Shown here: positions 56,605 to 64,000 of the stretch, in pieces
Numbering within the stretch: the first letter of the stretch is position 1
Layout of the letters: every line of letters starts with the position of its first letter
From: Pseudoflavonifractor_A sp022772585
GTDB taxonomy: Bacteria; Bacillota; Clostridia; Oscillospirales; Oscillospiraceae
Length of the DNA stretch: 64,000 bases
Direction of reading: 5' to 3'
Assembly: GCF_052065415.1 (NCBI RefSeq)
Contig: NZ_JBQHUB010000008.1
Span: forward strand, 19,031-83,030
Translations under genes and position numbers: made by a program
Notes under the pieces: generated by a model
Database searches by the model: none
What the model was told of the DNA's origin: nothing
The model's input: only the letters and a program-made list of their open reading frames with translations

Positions 56605-57587
56605 CAGCCGATCTCTCCCTTCCCCATGGCGTCGGCCAGCTCTTTGGCATAATAGGTAATGAGCATATCCGCGCCTGCCCGGAAGATGGACACCGCGCTC
56701 TCGCACATGACCCGGTGCTCGTCGATGAGCCCGGCGGCGGCCGCCGCCTTGATCATGGCGTACTCGCCGGACACCTGATAGGCGCACATGGGCAGGTCAA
56801 AGGCATCGGCGCACTCCCGCAGCACGTCCAGATAGGGCATGGCGGGCTTGACCATCAGGATATCGGCTCCCTCCTCCACGTCCAGGGCGCACTCCTTCCG
56901 GGCCTCCTTCCGGTTGTGGGGGTCCATCTGGTAGCCCCGCCGGTCCCCGAATGCGGGGGCCGAGCCCGCCGCCGCCCGGAAGGGGCCGTAGAACGCCGAG
57001 GCGTACTTGGCAGAGTAGGACAGGATGGGTACGCCGGTATAGCCGCCGTCATCCAGCGCCGCCCGGATGGCCGCCACCCGGCCGTCCATCATGTCGGAGG
57101 GCGCCACCATGTCGGCCCCCGCCCGGGCGTGGGAAAGGGCGGTTTTGGCCAGCAGCTCCAGGGTGGCGTCGTTGTCCACCTCATGGCCGCAGAGGGCCCC
57201 GCAGTGGCCGTGGTCGGTGTACTCGCACATGCATACGTCGGTGATGACGTAGAAGTCGGGGTATGCCGCCTTGATGGCCCGGATGGCCTCCTGCACCACA
57301 CCGTGCTCGTCCCAGGCCGAAGAGCCCAGGGCGTCCTTGCGCTCCGGCAGGCCGAAGAGGATGCACCGGCCCACCCCGTGGTCCAGACACTCCTGCGCCG
57401 CCTGGGTCACGCAGTCCAGCCCGTAGTGGTACTGCCCCGCCAGGGACTCGATGGGCCGCTTTCCCCGAAGGGTCTCGTCCACAAAGATGGGATAGATCAG
57501 GCTGTCCGGGGACATGCGGGTCTCCCGGCATAGGCGGCGGATATTGTCATTGCCCCGCAGGCGGCGGGGCCGGATGGTCAGGTCCAT
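56604..57587 (-). CDS. hemB: Porphobilinogen synthase (5-aminolevulinate dehydratase)
   Basis: Condenses two 5-aminolevulinates. 327 residues: RPRRLRGNDNIRRL, TDVCMCEYTDHGHCGALC (zinc-ligand cysteines), VAPSDMMDGRV, SYSAKYASAFYGPFR (active-site Lys) and MVKPAMPYLD (second Lys). Start 57587 after AAGGAGG; the longer frame upstream lacks a ribosome site. Confidence 0.97.
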   Translation of the reverse strand: MDLTIRPRRLRGNDNIRRLCRETRMSPDSLIYPIFVDETLRGKRPIESLAGQYHYGLDCVTQAAQECLDHGVGRCILFGLPERKDALGSSAWDEHGVVQEAIRAIKAAYPDFYVITDVCMCEYTDHGHCGALCGHEVDNDATLELLAKTALSHARAGADMVAPSDMMDGRVAAIRAALDDGGYTGVPILSYSAKYASAFYGPFRAAAGSAPAFGDRRGYQMDPHNRKEARKECALDVEEGADILMVKPAMPYLDVLRECADAFDLPMCAYQVSGEYAMIKAAAAAGLIDEHRVMCESAVSIFRAGADMLITYYAKELADAMGKGEIG

Positions 57588-57653
57588 GGAAATGGCCTCC
57601 TTTTGTTTTTCGTTTCTTCCCAAAGGCGCGGGGACGGTATGGCGGGCGCGCCG

Positions 57654-59156
57654 TCAGCCTTTCCCCGCCGCCGTGCAGGCCAGTTCGACCAGGGCATCGA
57701 CGGTGGCCTCCCGGGCCACCTGCACCGGAATGCCGTACCGCCCGGCCTCGGCCGCTGTCTGCGCCCCGATGCACAATCCCACGACGCGGGACAGGTCGGC
57801 ACCCTCCCCTGCCGCGGCCGCAAAGCCCCGGACGGTGGAAGCGCTGGTGAAGGTCACCCACACCCGCTTCTCCCGCTCCAGCAGTTCCCGCAGCTCTTCC
57901 CCGCCGTCACAGCGGCACACCGTGTCGTACAGCGGCACGTCAGCCACGATCATCCCGGCGGCCTTCAGCGTTTCGGGCAGTTCCCGGCCGCCCTGCCGGG
58001 CCCGGAGCAGCAGCGCCGCCCCGCCGGGCGGCAGCGCCTCCAGCAGTGCGCGGGCCAGGTGGGCGCCGTCGTACACCTCCGGCACCAGGTCGGCAGAGAG
58101 GCCGTATCCGTCCAGAGTGGCGGCGGTGCCCGGACCGATGGCCGCCAGCTTCATACTGTACAGGGCCCGCAGGTCCCGGCCCAGTCTTTTCAGCGCCCGG
58201 ACGGCGGCGTGGACCCCCGCCGGGCTGGTAAAGGCCGCCCAGTCATAGGAGCAGGCCTCCAGCGCCGCCTGCAGGGGGCCCAGGTCATCACAATCCACCG
58301 TCTCGATGCAGGGGATCTCTCTTACGTCGGCCCCCAGCGCCCGCAGGCGGGACGAGAGGGCGCCAGAGCGGTCTTTGGGCCGGGTGACCACGATAGGCAC
58401 GCCCTTGAGGGGCAGAGCGTCGTACCAGTCCAGCTCCTCCGCCAGGGCACACACGCCCCCCACGAGGATGACGGCGGGACTCTCCAGCTTTTCCTCCGCC
58501 GCCCGCTCAGGCAGATGGGCCAGGTCGGAGGAGATCCGCCGCTGCCGGGGGGTGGTCCCCCGCTCCACCACCGCGGCGGGGGTGGCCGGGTCCATGCCGG
58601 CCGCCCGCAGCCCGGCGCAGATCTCCCCCAGGGCAGACACGCCCATCAGGAACACCAGCGTACCCCCGGTACGGCACAGGGCGTCAAAATCCATATCCAA
58701 AGGCTGTCCCGCCCGGCGGTGGCCGGTGATGATGTGCAGCGAAGAGCAGAAGTCCCGGTGGGTCACCGGGATGCCCCCGTAAGCGGGAGCGGCAATGGCG
58801 GAGGTCACGCCGGGCACCACTTCAAAGGCCACGCCGTGCCGGGCCAGCAGTTCCAGCTCTTCCCCGCCCCGGCCGAAGAGGAAGGGATCGCCCCCCTTGA
58901 GGCGCACCACGTTTTTCCCCGCCAGTCCCCGTTCCAGAAGGATATGGCTGATCTCCTCCTGAGGCACAGGGTGACGGCCGGCGTGCTTGCCCACATCGAT
59001 GCGCTCCGCCCCTTCCGGGATGAGGGCCAGGATAGCCGGGCTCACCAGCCGGTCGTACACCACCACCTGGGCTCCGGCCAGGGCTTCCCGCCCCTTGATG
59101 GTCATCAGCCCCGGATCGCCGGGCCCCGCCCCCACCAGGGTCACTTTACCCGCCAT
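57654..59156 (-). CDS. cobA-hemD: Uroporphyrinogen-III C-methyltransferase / uroporphyrinogen-III synthase fusion (CobA-HemD)
   Basis: 500 residues. 1-245: SUMT domain (TLVGAGPGDPGLMTIKG, YDRLVSPAIL, RLKGGDPFLFGRGGEE, VVPGVTSAIAAPAYGGIPVTHR). 250-500: HemD domain (PLKGVPIVVTRPKDRSGALS, YDWAAFTSPAGVHA, GPGTAATLDGYG, VTFTSASTVRGF). It closes the macrocycle and methylates it to precorrin-2; the fusion is common in clostridia. Overlaps hemC by 11 bp. Confidence 0.96.
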   Translation of the reverse strand: MAGKVTLVGAGPGDPGLMTIKGREALAGAQVVVYDRLVSPAILALIPEGAERIDVGKHAGRHPVPQEEISHILLERGLAGKNVVRLKGGDPFLFGRGGEELELLARHGVAFEVVPGVTSAIAAPAYGGIPVTHRDFCSSLHIITGHRRAGQPLDMDFDALCRTGGTLVFLMGVSALGEICAGLRAAGMDPATPAAVVERGTTPRQRRISSDLAHLPERAAEEKLESPAVILVGGVCALAEELDWYDALPLKGVPIVVTRPKDRSGALSSRLRALGADVREIPCIETVDCDDLGPLQAALEACSYDWAAFTSPAGVHAAVRALKRLGRDLRALYSMKLAAIGPGTAATLDGYGLSADLVPEVYDGAHLARALLEALPPGGAALLLRARQGGRELPETLKAAGMIVADVPLYDTVCRCDGGEELRELLEREKRVWVTFTSASTVRGFAAAAGEGADLSRVVGLCIGAQTAAEAGRYGIPVQVAREATVDALVELACTAAGKG

Positions 59157-60021
59157 GGCGCTCCTCCTCTCTCAGCTTCCGGGCCAAGGTGCAGCCCAAG
59201 ACCTCCGCCTCCTCCAGCGGGGCGGTCCCTTCTCCTGTTCGTCCCCCGGCGGTCATGCCCCGCAGGGTGATGGTTCCTTCCGCTACGGCGGCATAGGCCG
59301 CCGCCGGGGAGGAGCAGCCTCCGTCCAGCTCCCGCACGAAGGCACGCTCCGCCTTTGCGCATGCCTCGGCCTCCGGATCGTTGAGGGCGGAGAGCCAGGG
59401 CCAGCCGCTCCCGGCCCGCACCTGCACGGCCAGGATGCCCTGACCCGCCGCCGGGATCATCTCGTCTGTGGAAAAATACCGGCTGACGCGCCCGGTGAGG
59501 CCCAGCCGTTCCAGCCCGGCGGCGGCCAGCACCAGGGCCCCGTATTCCCCGCCGTCCAGCTTGCGCAGCCGGGTGAGCACATTGCCCCGCACCGGCTCCA
59601 CCCGGACGCCCGGGAAAAGCCGCTCCAGCTGGAGCTTTCGCCGCTGGCTGGCGCAGCCCACCGGCCGGCTCAGATCCAGGGTATCGGTCCCCTCCGGCAG
59701 CACCAAGGCGTCCCGGGGGTCGGCCCGGCGGGAATAGGCCGCCACCGGCAGACCGGGGTGGGTCTCCATGGGCAGGTCCTTCAGGCTGTGAACGGTCAGG
59801 TCCACCCGTCCCTCCAGCAGGGCGGCGTCCAGCTCCTTGACGAAAAGGCCCTTGCCCCCCACCTGGTCCAGGGTGCGGTCCAGAATTTGATCGCCGGTGG
59901 TCTTCATGGTCACCAGCTCCAGTTCGATACCGGGCTGTGCCGCCCGGATGGCCTCCATCACCTGACGGGCCTGGATGACGGCCAGCCGGCTCTCCCGGCT
60001 GCCCACACGGATGACACTCAT
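59146..60021 (-). CDS. hemC: Hydroxymethylbilane synthase (porphobilinogen deaminase)
   Basis: 291 residues: IRVGSRESRLAVIQARQVME, VDLTVHSLKDLPME, PRDALVLPEG and LDGGCSSPAAAYA with the dipyrromethane-cofactor cysteine. ATG 60021 overlaps the precorrin-2 dehydrogenase stop by 4 bp. Confidence 0.97.
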   Translation of the reverse strand: MSVIRVGSRESRLAVIQARQVMEAIRAAQPGIELELVTMKTTGDQILDRTLDQVGGKGLFVKELDAALLEGRVDLTVHSLKDLPMETHPGLPVAAYSRRADPRDALVLPEGTDTLDLSRPVGCASQRRKLQLERLFPGVRVEPVRGNVLTRLRKLDGGEYGALVLAAAGLERLGLTGRVSRYFSTDEMIPAAGQGILAVQVRAGSGWPWLSALNDPEAEACAKAERAFVRELDGGCSSPAAAYAAVAEGTITLRGMTAGGRTGEGTAPLEEAEVLGCTLARKLREEERHGG

Positions 60022-60470
60022 TCCAGCTCCTCCAGTACACGGCGTATTTTCTCGGCGGCTCTGGCCGTGGCCCGGTGGTCGCTGCCCCGGGAGACCACGC
60101 CCGCCGCCACATTCTTCCCCTCGCACACCGCCGGGAAATAGAAGGTGCACTCCTCCGGGCAGTCGGCCACGCTGACAGGGATGTGGCGCGCCCTTGCGTC
60201 CTCCCCCACCCGGCGGTTCACCTCCCGGTCGTCGGTGGCGGCCACGGCCAGCACCGCATCCCCAAGGTCACACTGCCGGTAGCGGCAGCACACGTGTTCC
60301 ACGCCCTCCGGAAAGCCGGGACAGAGCTCCGGCGCCACCACCCGCACCCGGGCGCCGAAGCGCAGCAGCACGGCGGCACGGCGGGCCGCCACCGCTCCGC
60401 CGCCTATGACGGCCACATCGGCCCCGTTCAGGTCGACGAACAGTGGAAAATGAAAACCATTTCCCTCCAT
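60018..60470 (-). CDS. Precorrin-2 dehydrogenase (Met8/SirC/CysG N-terminal type)
   Basis: NAD-dependent oxidation of precorrin-2 to sirohydrochlorin. 150 residues; Rossmann start VDLNGADVAVIGGGAVAARR, LAVAATDDREVNRRVGEDAR, and SVADCPEECTFYFPAVCEGK. It lacks most of the helical C-terminal domain of CysG/Met8 (usually near 200 residues), as in other clostridial short forms, so it probably does not chelate metal; CbiK upstream does that. Confidence 0.9.
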   Translation of the reverse strand: MEGNGFHFPLFVDLNGADVAVIGGGAVAARRAAVLLRFGARVRVVAPELCPGFPEGVEHVCCRYRQCDLGDAVLAVAATDDREVNRRVGEDARARHIPVSVADCPEECTFYFPAVCEGKNVAAGVVSRGSDHRATARAAEKIRRVLEELE

Positions 60471-60482
60471 GATTGCCTCCTT

Positions 60483-61664
60483 TTATGCTCGGGTATGGGC
60501 CCGTATCTTCCCGGCACAGCGCTTCAGGTCCTCGGGCGTCAGACGGCTCTTCAGGCTGCCGGTCAGCAGTTCCACCGTCCGCCGTGCCGCCAGCTCGGCG
60601 CTCTCCTCCGCCGTCAGGCCCTCCACTCCGGCAGCCAGCACCCGCTCCGCCACCGCGTCCTTCAGCTCCTCGATGGCGGGCAGGCTGGCCCGGTAGCCCG
60701 CCCACTGGCGGAATTGCTCCATGGCGCCTGCCAGGATATGCTCCCCCTCCGGGGGCAGCGTGTGCTCCACACCGCTCCCCAGCGTATCGATGTTGTAGAG
60801 CGTCACGCCGGGCAGCTCCCCCACCTCCGGGTCCACGTCCCGGGGGATGGACAGGTCGGCCAGCCAGCGGGGCGGCCGCGCCACCGCCCGGAACTCCCGC
60901 CGGGTGACGGTATAGTGTGGGCTGGTGGTGGCCGACAGCAGCAGGTCCATGCCCTCCATGGCGGCGTAGCGGTCCTCATAGGGGGCCACCGCACACCCGG
61001 CGGGCACCACGGTCTCCCCGTGGCGGTAGCTGCGCAGAGTCACCGTCACGGCACAGCCCGCCTCCCGCAAAAGCCGGGCTGAGAGGCGGCCCATCTCGCC
61101 GTTTCCGATGACCAGGGCCCGGCGGCCCTCCAGTCCCCCGGCGTCCCTGCCCAGTACTTCTACCGCCCGGGCCGCCGCCGAAGGGGACACCCCGGAGAAG
61201 CGCACTTTGGTCCTGAGCTCCTTGCCCGCCGACACGGCGATGCGGAACCAGGTCTCCAGCACCGGGTCGGCGGCCCCGGCGGAGCGGGCCAGCACCAGTG
61301 CCTCCCGCACCTGGGAGAGGATCTGGTCCTCCCCCCAGATGCGGGAACGGAGCCCGGCGGCCACTTCCATCAGGTGGCGGGCCGCATCCTCTCCCCGCTC
61401 ACTGCAGAAGGCCCCCTCAAAGAGGGCCGGATCAGCCCCCGCCGCCCGGCACAGCAGGCCCGGTCCGTCCGGGACAGTCCCCTCCTCGCAGGAGCAGTAG
61501 AGCTCGGTACGGTTGCAGGTGGACAGCAGGGCGCAGCCCAGGACCCCCGGCGTCCGGCTGATCCGGGCATCCAGCTCGGCCACCCGGCTCCGGGTAAAGG
61601 AGAGCTTCTCCCGCAGGGCGATGGGGGCCCGGCGGTCGCTGACGCCGCAGACATAGAGCTCCAT
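60483..61664 (-). CDS. hemA: Glutamyl-tRNA reductase
   Basis: First committed enzyme of the C5 tetrapyrrole pathway. 393 residues: LLSTCNRTELYC with the catalytic cysteine near 50, GEDQILSQVREAL, VIGNGEMGRLSARLL (NADPH), LLLSATTSPHYTV and ADLSIPRDVDPEV. Some glycine substitutions (GNGEM for GAGEM) are mild. Start after GAGGAGGAGACGGT. A dyad-rich region lies upstream. Confidence 0.96.
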   Translation of the reverse strand: MELYVCGVSDRRAPIALREKLSFTRSRVAELDARISRTPGVLGCALLSTCNRTELYCSCEEGTVPDGPGLLCRAAGADPALFEGAFCSERGEDAARHLMEVAAGLRSRIWGEDQILSQVREALVLARSAGAADPVLETWFRIAVSAGKELRTKVRFSGVSPSAAARAVEVLGRDAGGLEGRRALVIGNGEMGRLSARLLREAGCAVTVTLRSYRHGETVVPAGCAVAPYEDRYAAMEGMDLLLSATTSPHYTVTRREFRAVARPPRWLADLSIPRDVDPEVGELPGVTLYNIDTLGSGVEHTLPPEGEHILAGAMEQFRQWAGYRASLPAIEELKDAVAERVLAAGVEGLTAEESAELAARRTVELLTGSLKSRLTPEDLKRCAGKIRAHTRA

Positions 61665-61708
61665 ACCGTCTCCTCCTCGTCTCTCTTGCGGCGGTCTTGT
61701 CCGCCGTT

Positions 61709-61742
61709 GTGTTACAGTATAATACTGATACCAGTATAACAC
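61709..61742. promoter_or_regulatory. Nested inverted repeats upstream of hemA
   Basis: GTGTTA ... TAACAC ends enclose CAGTAT-A-ATACTG and ATACTG-ATAC-CAGTAT. Three alternating half-sites of the same six bases. On the minus strand TATACT/TATTAT within it could act as -10. Confidence 0.55.
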
Positions 61743-61769
61743 GACCGCGGTGCTTTGACCGCTTTTTTC

Positions 61770-62549
61770 TCAACTCCGCTCCGCCGCCCGGGCATGTCCG
61801 GCGAAAAGCGCCCGGAAGGCAGGATACTCCCCCAATCCCCGGAACACGCACTCCACCTGATAGCCCGCGCCGGTCAGGCGGGTACGCCAGGAGTCCCCCT
61901 CACCGGCCATCTCTTTTTCGGCGTGTCTGCCCGCCGTCACCATAAAAGGCTGCAGCCGCACCCGGCGTATCCGGGGATGTGCCCGCAGACAGTCCATCAC
62001 CTCATCCAGGGTGGGACGGCCCTCCATCGCGCCCAGAAAAGCCCGCTCCCAACCCAGGTCGTGCAGGGCGCGCTCTGTGAAGGCGTAGGCCGGGCTGGCA
62101 AAACGCTCTGAGCCGTGGCCCATAAAGACCAGCGCCTCATCCTCCGCCGGGGCCTCCAGCTCCCGGACCACCGCCCCGGCCGCGGCACGGCAGTCCTCCG
62201 CCGAGGCGAGCAGGGGCCTGCCCAGTGCAAAACGGCAAAACCGGCCGGCCCACGGCATCGTCCCGGCAGCGATCCCGTCATACTCACCGCCGTTCAGAAT
62301 ACAGACGGGCTGGACCAGCACGTCGTCGTATCCAGCCTCGTCCAGACGCTCCAGCACTCCGGAAAGGCTGTCGATATATACGCCGTCCCGCTGTTCCAGT
62401 CTGCGCCGGATGACACCGCTGGTGAAGGCCCGGAACACCTGCCGCTCCGGCAGGGCCTGGGCCAGGGCCGCTTCAACGGGAGCGATGCTCTTCTCCAGCG
62501 TATCAGGGCGGCTGGTGCCGAAAGACACCGCCAAAAGGGCTTTTTTCAT
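61770..62549 (-). CDS. cbiK: Sirohydrochlorin cobaltochelatase
   Basis: Inserts cobalt into sirohydrochlorin for anaerobic cobamide synthesis. 259 residues: KKALLAVSFGTSRPDTLEKS, VQPVCILNGGEYDG, VFMGHGSERFASPAY (first catalytic His) and QPFMVTAGRHAEKEMAG (second His). Between cobT and hemA, with a 105-bp regulatory gap before hemA. Confidence 0.95.
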   Translation of the reverse strand: MKKALLAVSFGTSRPDTLEKSIAPVEAALAQALPERQVFRAFTSGVIRRRLEQRDGVYIDSLSGVLERLDEAGYDDVLVQPVCILNGGEYDGIAAGTMPWAGRFCRFALGRPLLASAEDCRAAAGAVVRELEAPAEDEALVFMGHGSERFASPAYAFTERALHDLGWERAFLGAMEGRPTLDEVMDCLRAHPRIRRVRLQPFMVTAGRHAEKEMAGEGDSWRTRLTGAGYQVECVFRGLGEYPAFRALFAGHARAAERS

Positions 62550-62599
62550 CTCGCTTCCTCCGTGGCCAGCGCTCCCGCCGGCGGGACAGAAATTCCGTA

Positions 62600-63661
62600 T
62601 CATGTCAGCGGCTGGTAAGCTTCCACCTCAATCTCATCAAAGGTGGCCATCTGGCCGTAGACGGCCAGCGCCATGTCCAGCAGGGGCATCACCGCCGCCG
62701 TGCCGGTCCCCTCTCCCAGGCACATATTGGCCCGCAGGAGGGGGACAAGGCCCAGCTCCCGCAGCATCCGCTCCCCCGCAGGCTCGGCAGAGACGTGGCT
62801 GGCCAACAGGTAGTCCCCCGCCGCCGGGCACAGCCGCACCGCGCACAGTGCGGCGGCGGCTGAAATGAATCCGTCCACCAGCACCGGGGTACGGCAGGCC
62901 GCACCTCCCAGGAACACGCCGGTAAGGCCGGCCAGGTCCAGTCCCCCTACCTTGGAGAGCACATCAACAGGATCGGCCGGGTCAGGCCGGTTCACCGCAA
63001 TGGCCCGGCGGATGGCCTCCACCTTCCGGTCCAGTCCCCGGGATGAGAGCCCCGCCCCCCGGCCGGTAACGGTTCCGGGCTCCGTGCCCAGCAGCACCGC
63101 CGCCACGGCGGAAGAGGCCGTGGTGTTGCCAATGCCCATCTCACCGGTCCCCAGCAGGGTCATCCCCCGGCCGCACAGCTCCTTTGCCACCTGTATGCCG
63201 GTCTCAATGGCCCTGACACAGACCTCCCGGTCCATGGCGGGCCCTTTGGTCATGTTCCTGGTCCCCCGCATCAGGTTGTGCTGGAGGATATGCGCTCCCG
63301 CCACAGGGCGGGCCACACCGATGTCCACCGGCACCACCTCAGCATGGGCCTGGCGTGCCATGCAGCACACGCTGGACGCCCCTTTGGACATATTTTCAGT
63401 GACGATGGCGGTGACCTCCTGACCGGTCTGGGTCACGCCCTCAGCCACCACACCGTGGTCGGCGCACATGACCACGATGGCCCGACGGGACAGGTCCACG
63501 TCAGGGCTGCCCATCATGGCGGCCACCCGGACCACCGCGTCCTCCAGCAGGCCCAGGCTGTGAAGCGGCTTGGCGATGGCGTCCCACCGCCGGCGGCATG
63601 CCTCTGCCGCCGCCCGGTCGGCGGGGACGATGCCCGCCAACGTATCCCGCAGTAAACTCAT
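62600..63661 (-). CDS. cobT: Nicotinate-nucleotide-dimethylbenzimidazole phosphoribosyltransferase
   Basis: Activates the lower-ligand base of cobamides. 353 residues: RWDAIAKPLHSLGLLEDAVV, VVMCADHGVVAEGVTQTG, MTLLGTGEMGIGNTTASSAV, GRGAGLSSRGLDRKV, AGLTGVFLGGAACRTPVLVD and the catalytic Glu in NMCLGEGTGTAAVMPLLDMA. First gene of the operon; start after AGAAGGAATG. Confidence 0.96.
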   Translation of the reverse strand: MSLLRDTLAGIVPADRAAAEACRRRWDAIAKPLHSLGLLEDAVVRVAAMMGSPDVDLSRRAIVVMCADHGVVAEGVTQTGQEVTAIVTENMSKGASSVCCMARQAHAEVVPVDIGVARPVAGAHILQHNLMRGTRNMTKGPAMDREVCVRAIETGIQVAKELCGRGMTLLGTGEMGIGNTTASSAVAAVLLGTEPGTVTGRGAGLSSRGLDRKVEAIRRAIAVNRPDPADPVDVLSKVGGLDLAGLTGVFLGGAACRTPVLVDGFISAAAALCAVRLCPAAGDYLLASHVSAEPAGERMLRELGLVPLLRANMCLGEGTGTAAVMPLLDMALAVYGQMATFDEIEVEAYQPLT

Positions 63662-63846
63662 GGCATCATTCCTTCTTTCTCTGTGCCCCATCAGGCCGTC
63701 TTATCTGTAAAGCAATATTACTTTCCTATTTATAAAACGCCTTGCCGGCAGGACGCTCCCGTTTCTCCCCCGCCTATTTTTTCCATAAAGGAAAATCGCT
63801 TTACAGTATATCAGCCGGCAAAAGTACCTCTTGCTGCAATATTATA
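63662..63846 (-). promoter_or_regulatory. Promoter and structured leader of the cobT-hemL operon
   Basis: TTTACA (63864-63869), 17-bp spacer and TATAAT (63841-63846) start a leader of about 170 nt. In transcript order it holds TTGCCGGC, CTGTAAAGC, GCCGGCAA and GCTTTACAG: two complementary pairs that cross. An ACTGTAA word and a GAG-GTCCTGCC-like stretch recall cobalamin-riboswitch conserved boxes, but no full B12 riboswitch could be assembled. Confidence 0.5.
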
Positions 63847-63863
63847 ACAATTCTCCGTCAGGC

Positions 63864-64000
63864 TGTAAAGCTGTCCGGACAGACAAAGCGCGGCCGGGGT
63901 TTGGCCCGCCGGGCGGCCGCGGTCAGGGTTTTTACACCCCGGCCCCAAAGTCCAAATTTCCCCGGGGGGGAATATTGTCGGGCTAGGGTGTCACCACGAA
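63864..64000. other. Right-end intergenic stretch, very GC-rich inverted repeat
   Basis: No gene is visible. ACCCCGGCC-type arms near 63892-63900 and 63934-63942 could pair over a GC-rich centre, perhaps a terminator of a gene beyond the window. Confidence 0.35.

Noticed and set aside
1..64000. CRISPR arrays, rRNA genes, insertion sequences, prophage or conjugation genes
   Set aside because: No regularly spaced repeats, rRNA sequence, transposase, integrase or structural phage proteins were seen on either strand.

Overview
The window reads as chromosomal DNA of a GC-rich, spore-forming, anaerobic Gram-positive bacterium. The complete spoIIIA operon, the ylxM-ffh-rpsP-khpA-rimM-trmD order, strong AGGAGG ribosome sites, a GTP-type PEP carboxykinase and two selenocysteine reading frames all suggest a gut clostridium of the Oscillospiraceae (Flavonifractor/Pseudoflavonifractor/Intestinimonas-like). 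That placement is inference from gene content; no search was run.

Left part (1-10.3 kb, minus strand): the start of dxs (cut by the window edge), a divergent-PAP2 protein, ispA, xseB, xseA, a TsaD-like paralogue and nusB form one tight operon. Upstream lie an Asp23 gene with its own terminator and spoIIIAA-AH behind a sigma-E-like promoter. Next (10.5-21.2 kb, plus strand) come the M16 peptidase-like pair yfmF/yfmH with lgt, the ylxM-ffh-rpsP-khpA-rimM-trmD run, a DegV protein, a WYL regulator fused in frame to a zinc ribbon, and rsmA.

Central energy block (21.4-30.2 kb, plus): pckG, then a NuoE-like subunit, a NuoF-like subunit and a selenocysteine formate dehydrogenase whose UGA codon is followed by a clear SECIS hairpin. 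FdhD and a SH3-tailed amidase follow. The three-subunit set looks like a soluble NAD-linked, possibly electron-bifurcating, formate dehydrogenase.

Patchwork block (30.2-42 kb): two identical tRNA-Arg(ACG) genes, tRNA-Pro(GGG), tRNA-Leu(CAG), a 5'-truncated GrdB-type selenoprotein relic, a BMP-family nucleoside-type ABC transporter operon, a 49-residue Cys/Gly/Asn-rich microprotein, an SLH protein overlapping rex, an ECF S-component paired with DUF1893, and a frameshifted small gene. Three of the tRNA genes share a related repeat family in their 3' flanks. This is the region richest in unexplained structure.

Amino-sugar block (42-53.6 kb): an MsmX-type ATPase, nagA, nagB, nanA, a CUT1 ABC transporter without its own ATPase, an RpiR regulator and an AGE-family epimerase on the minus strand, facing a divergent ROK-like kinase. 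Together these could take up sialic acid or ManNAc and convert it to fructose-6-phosphate. A YesL protein and a NadM-like nucleotidyltransferase follow.

Right end (55.3-63.7 kb, minus): cobT, cbiK, hemA, a precorrin-2 dehydrogenase, hemC, a CobA-HemD fusion, hemB and hemL. Without hemE, this operon leads from glutamyl-tRNA to cobalt-sirohydrochlorin, that is toward cobamides rather than heme. No insertion sequence, prophage, CRISPR array or rRNA was found.
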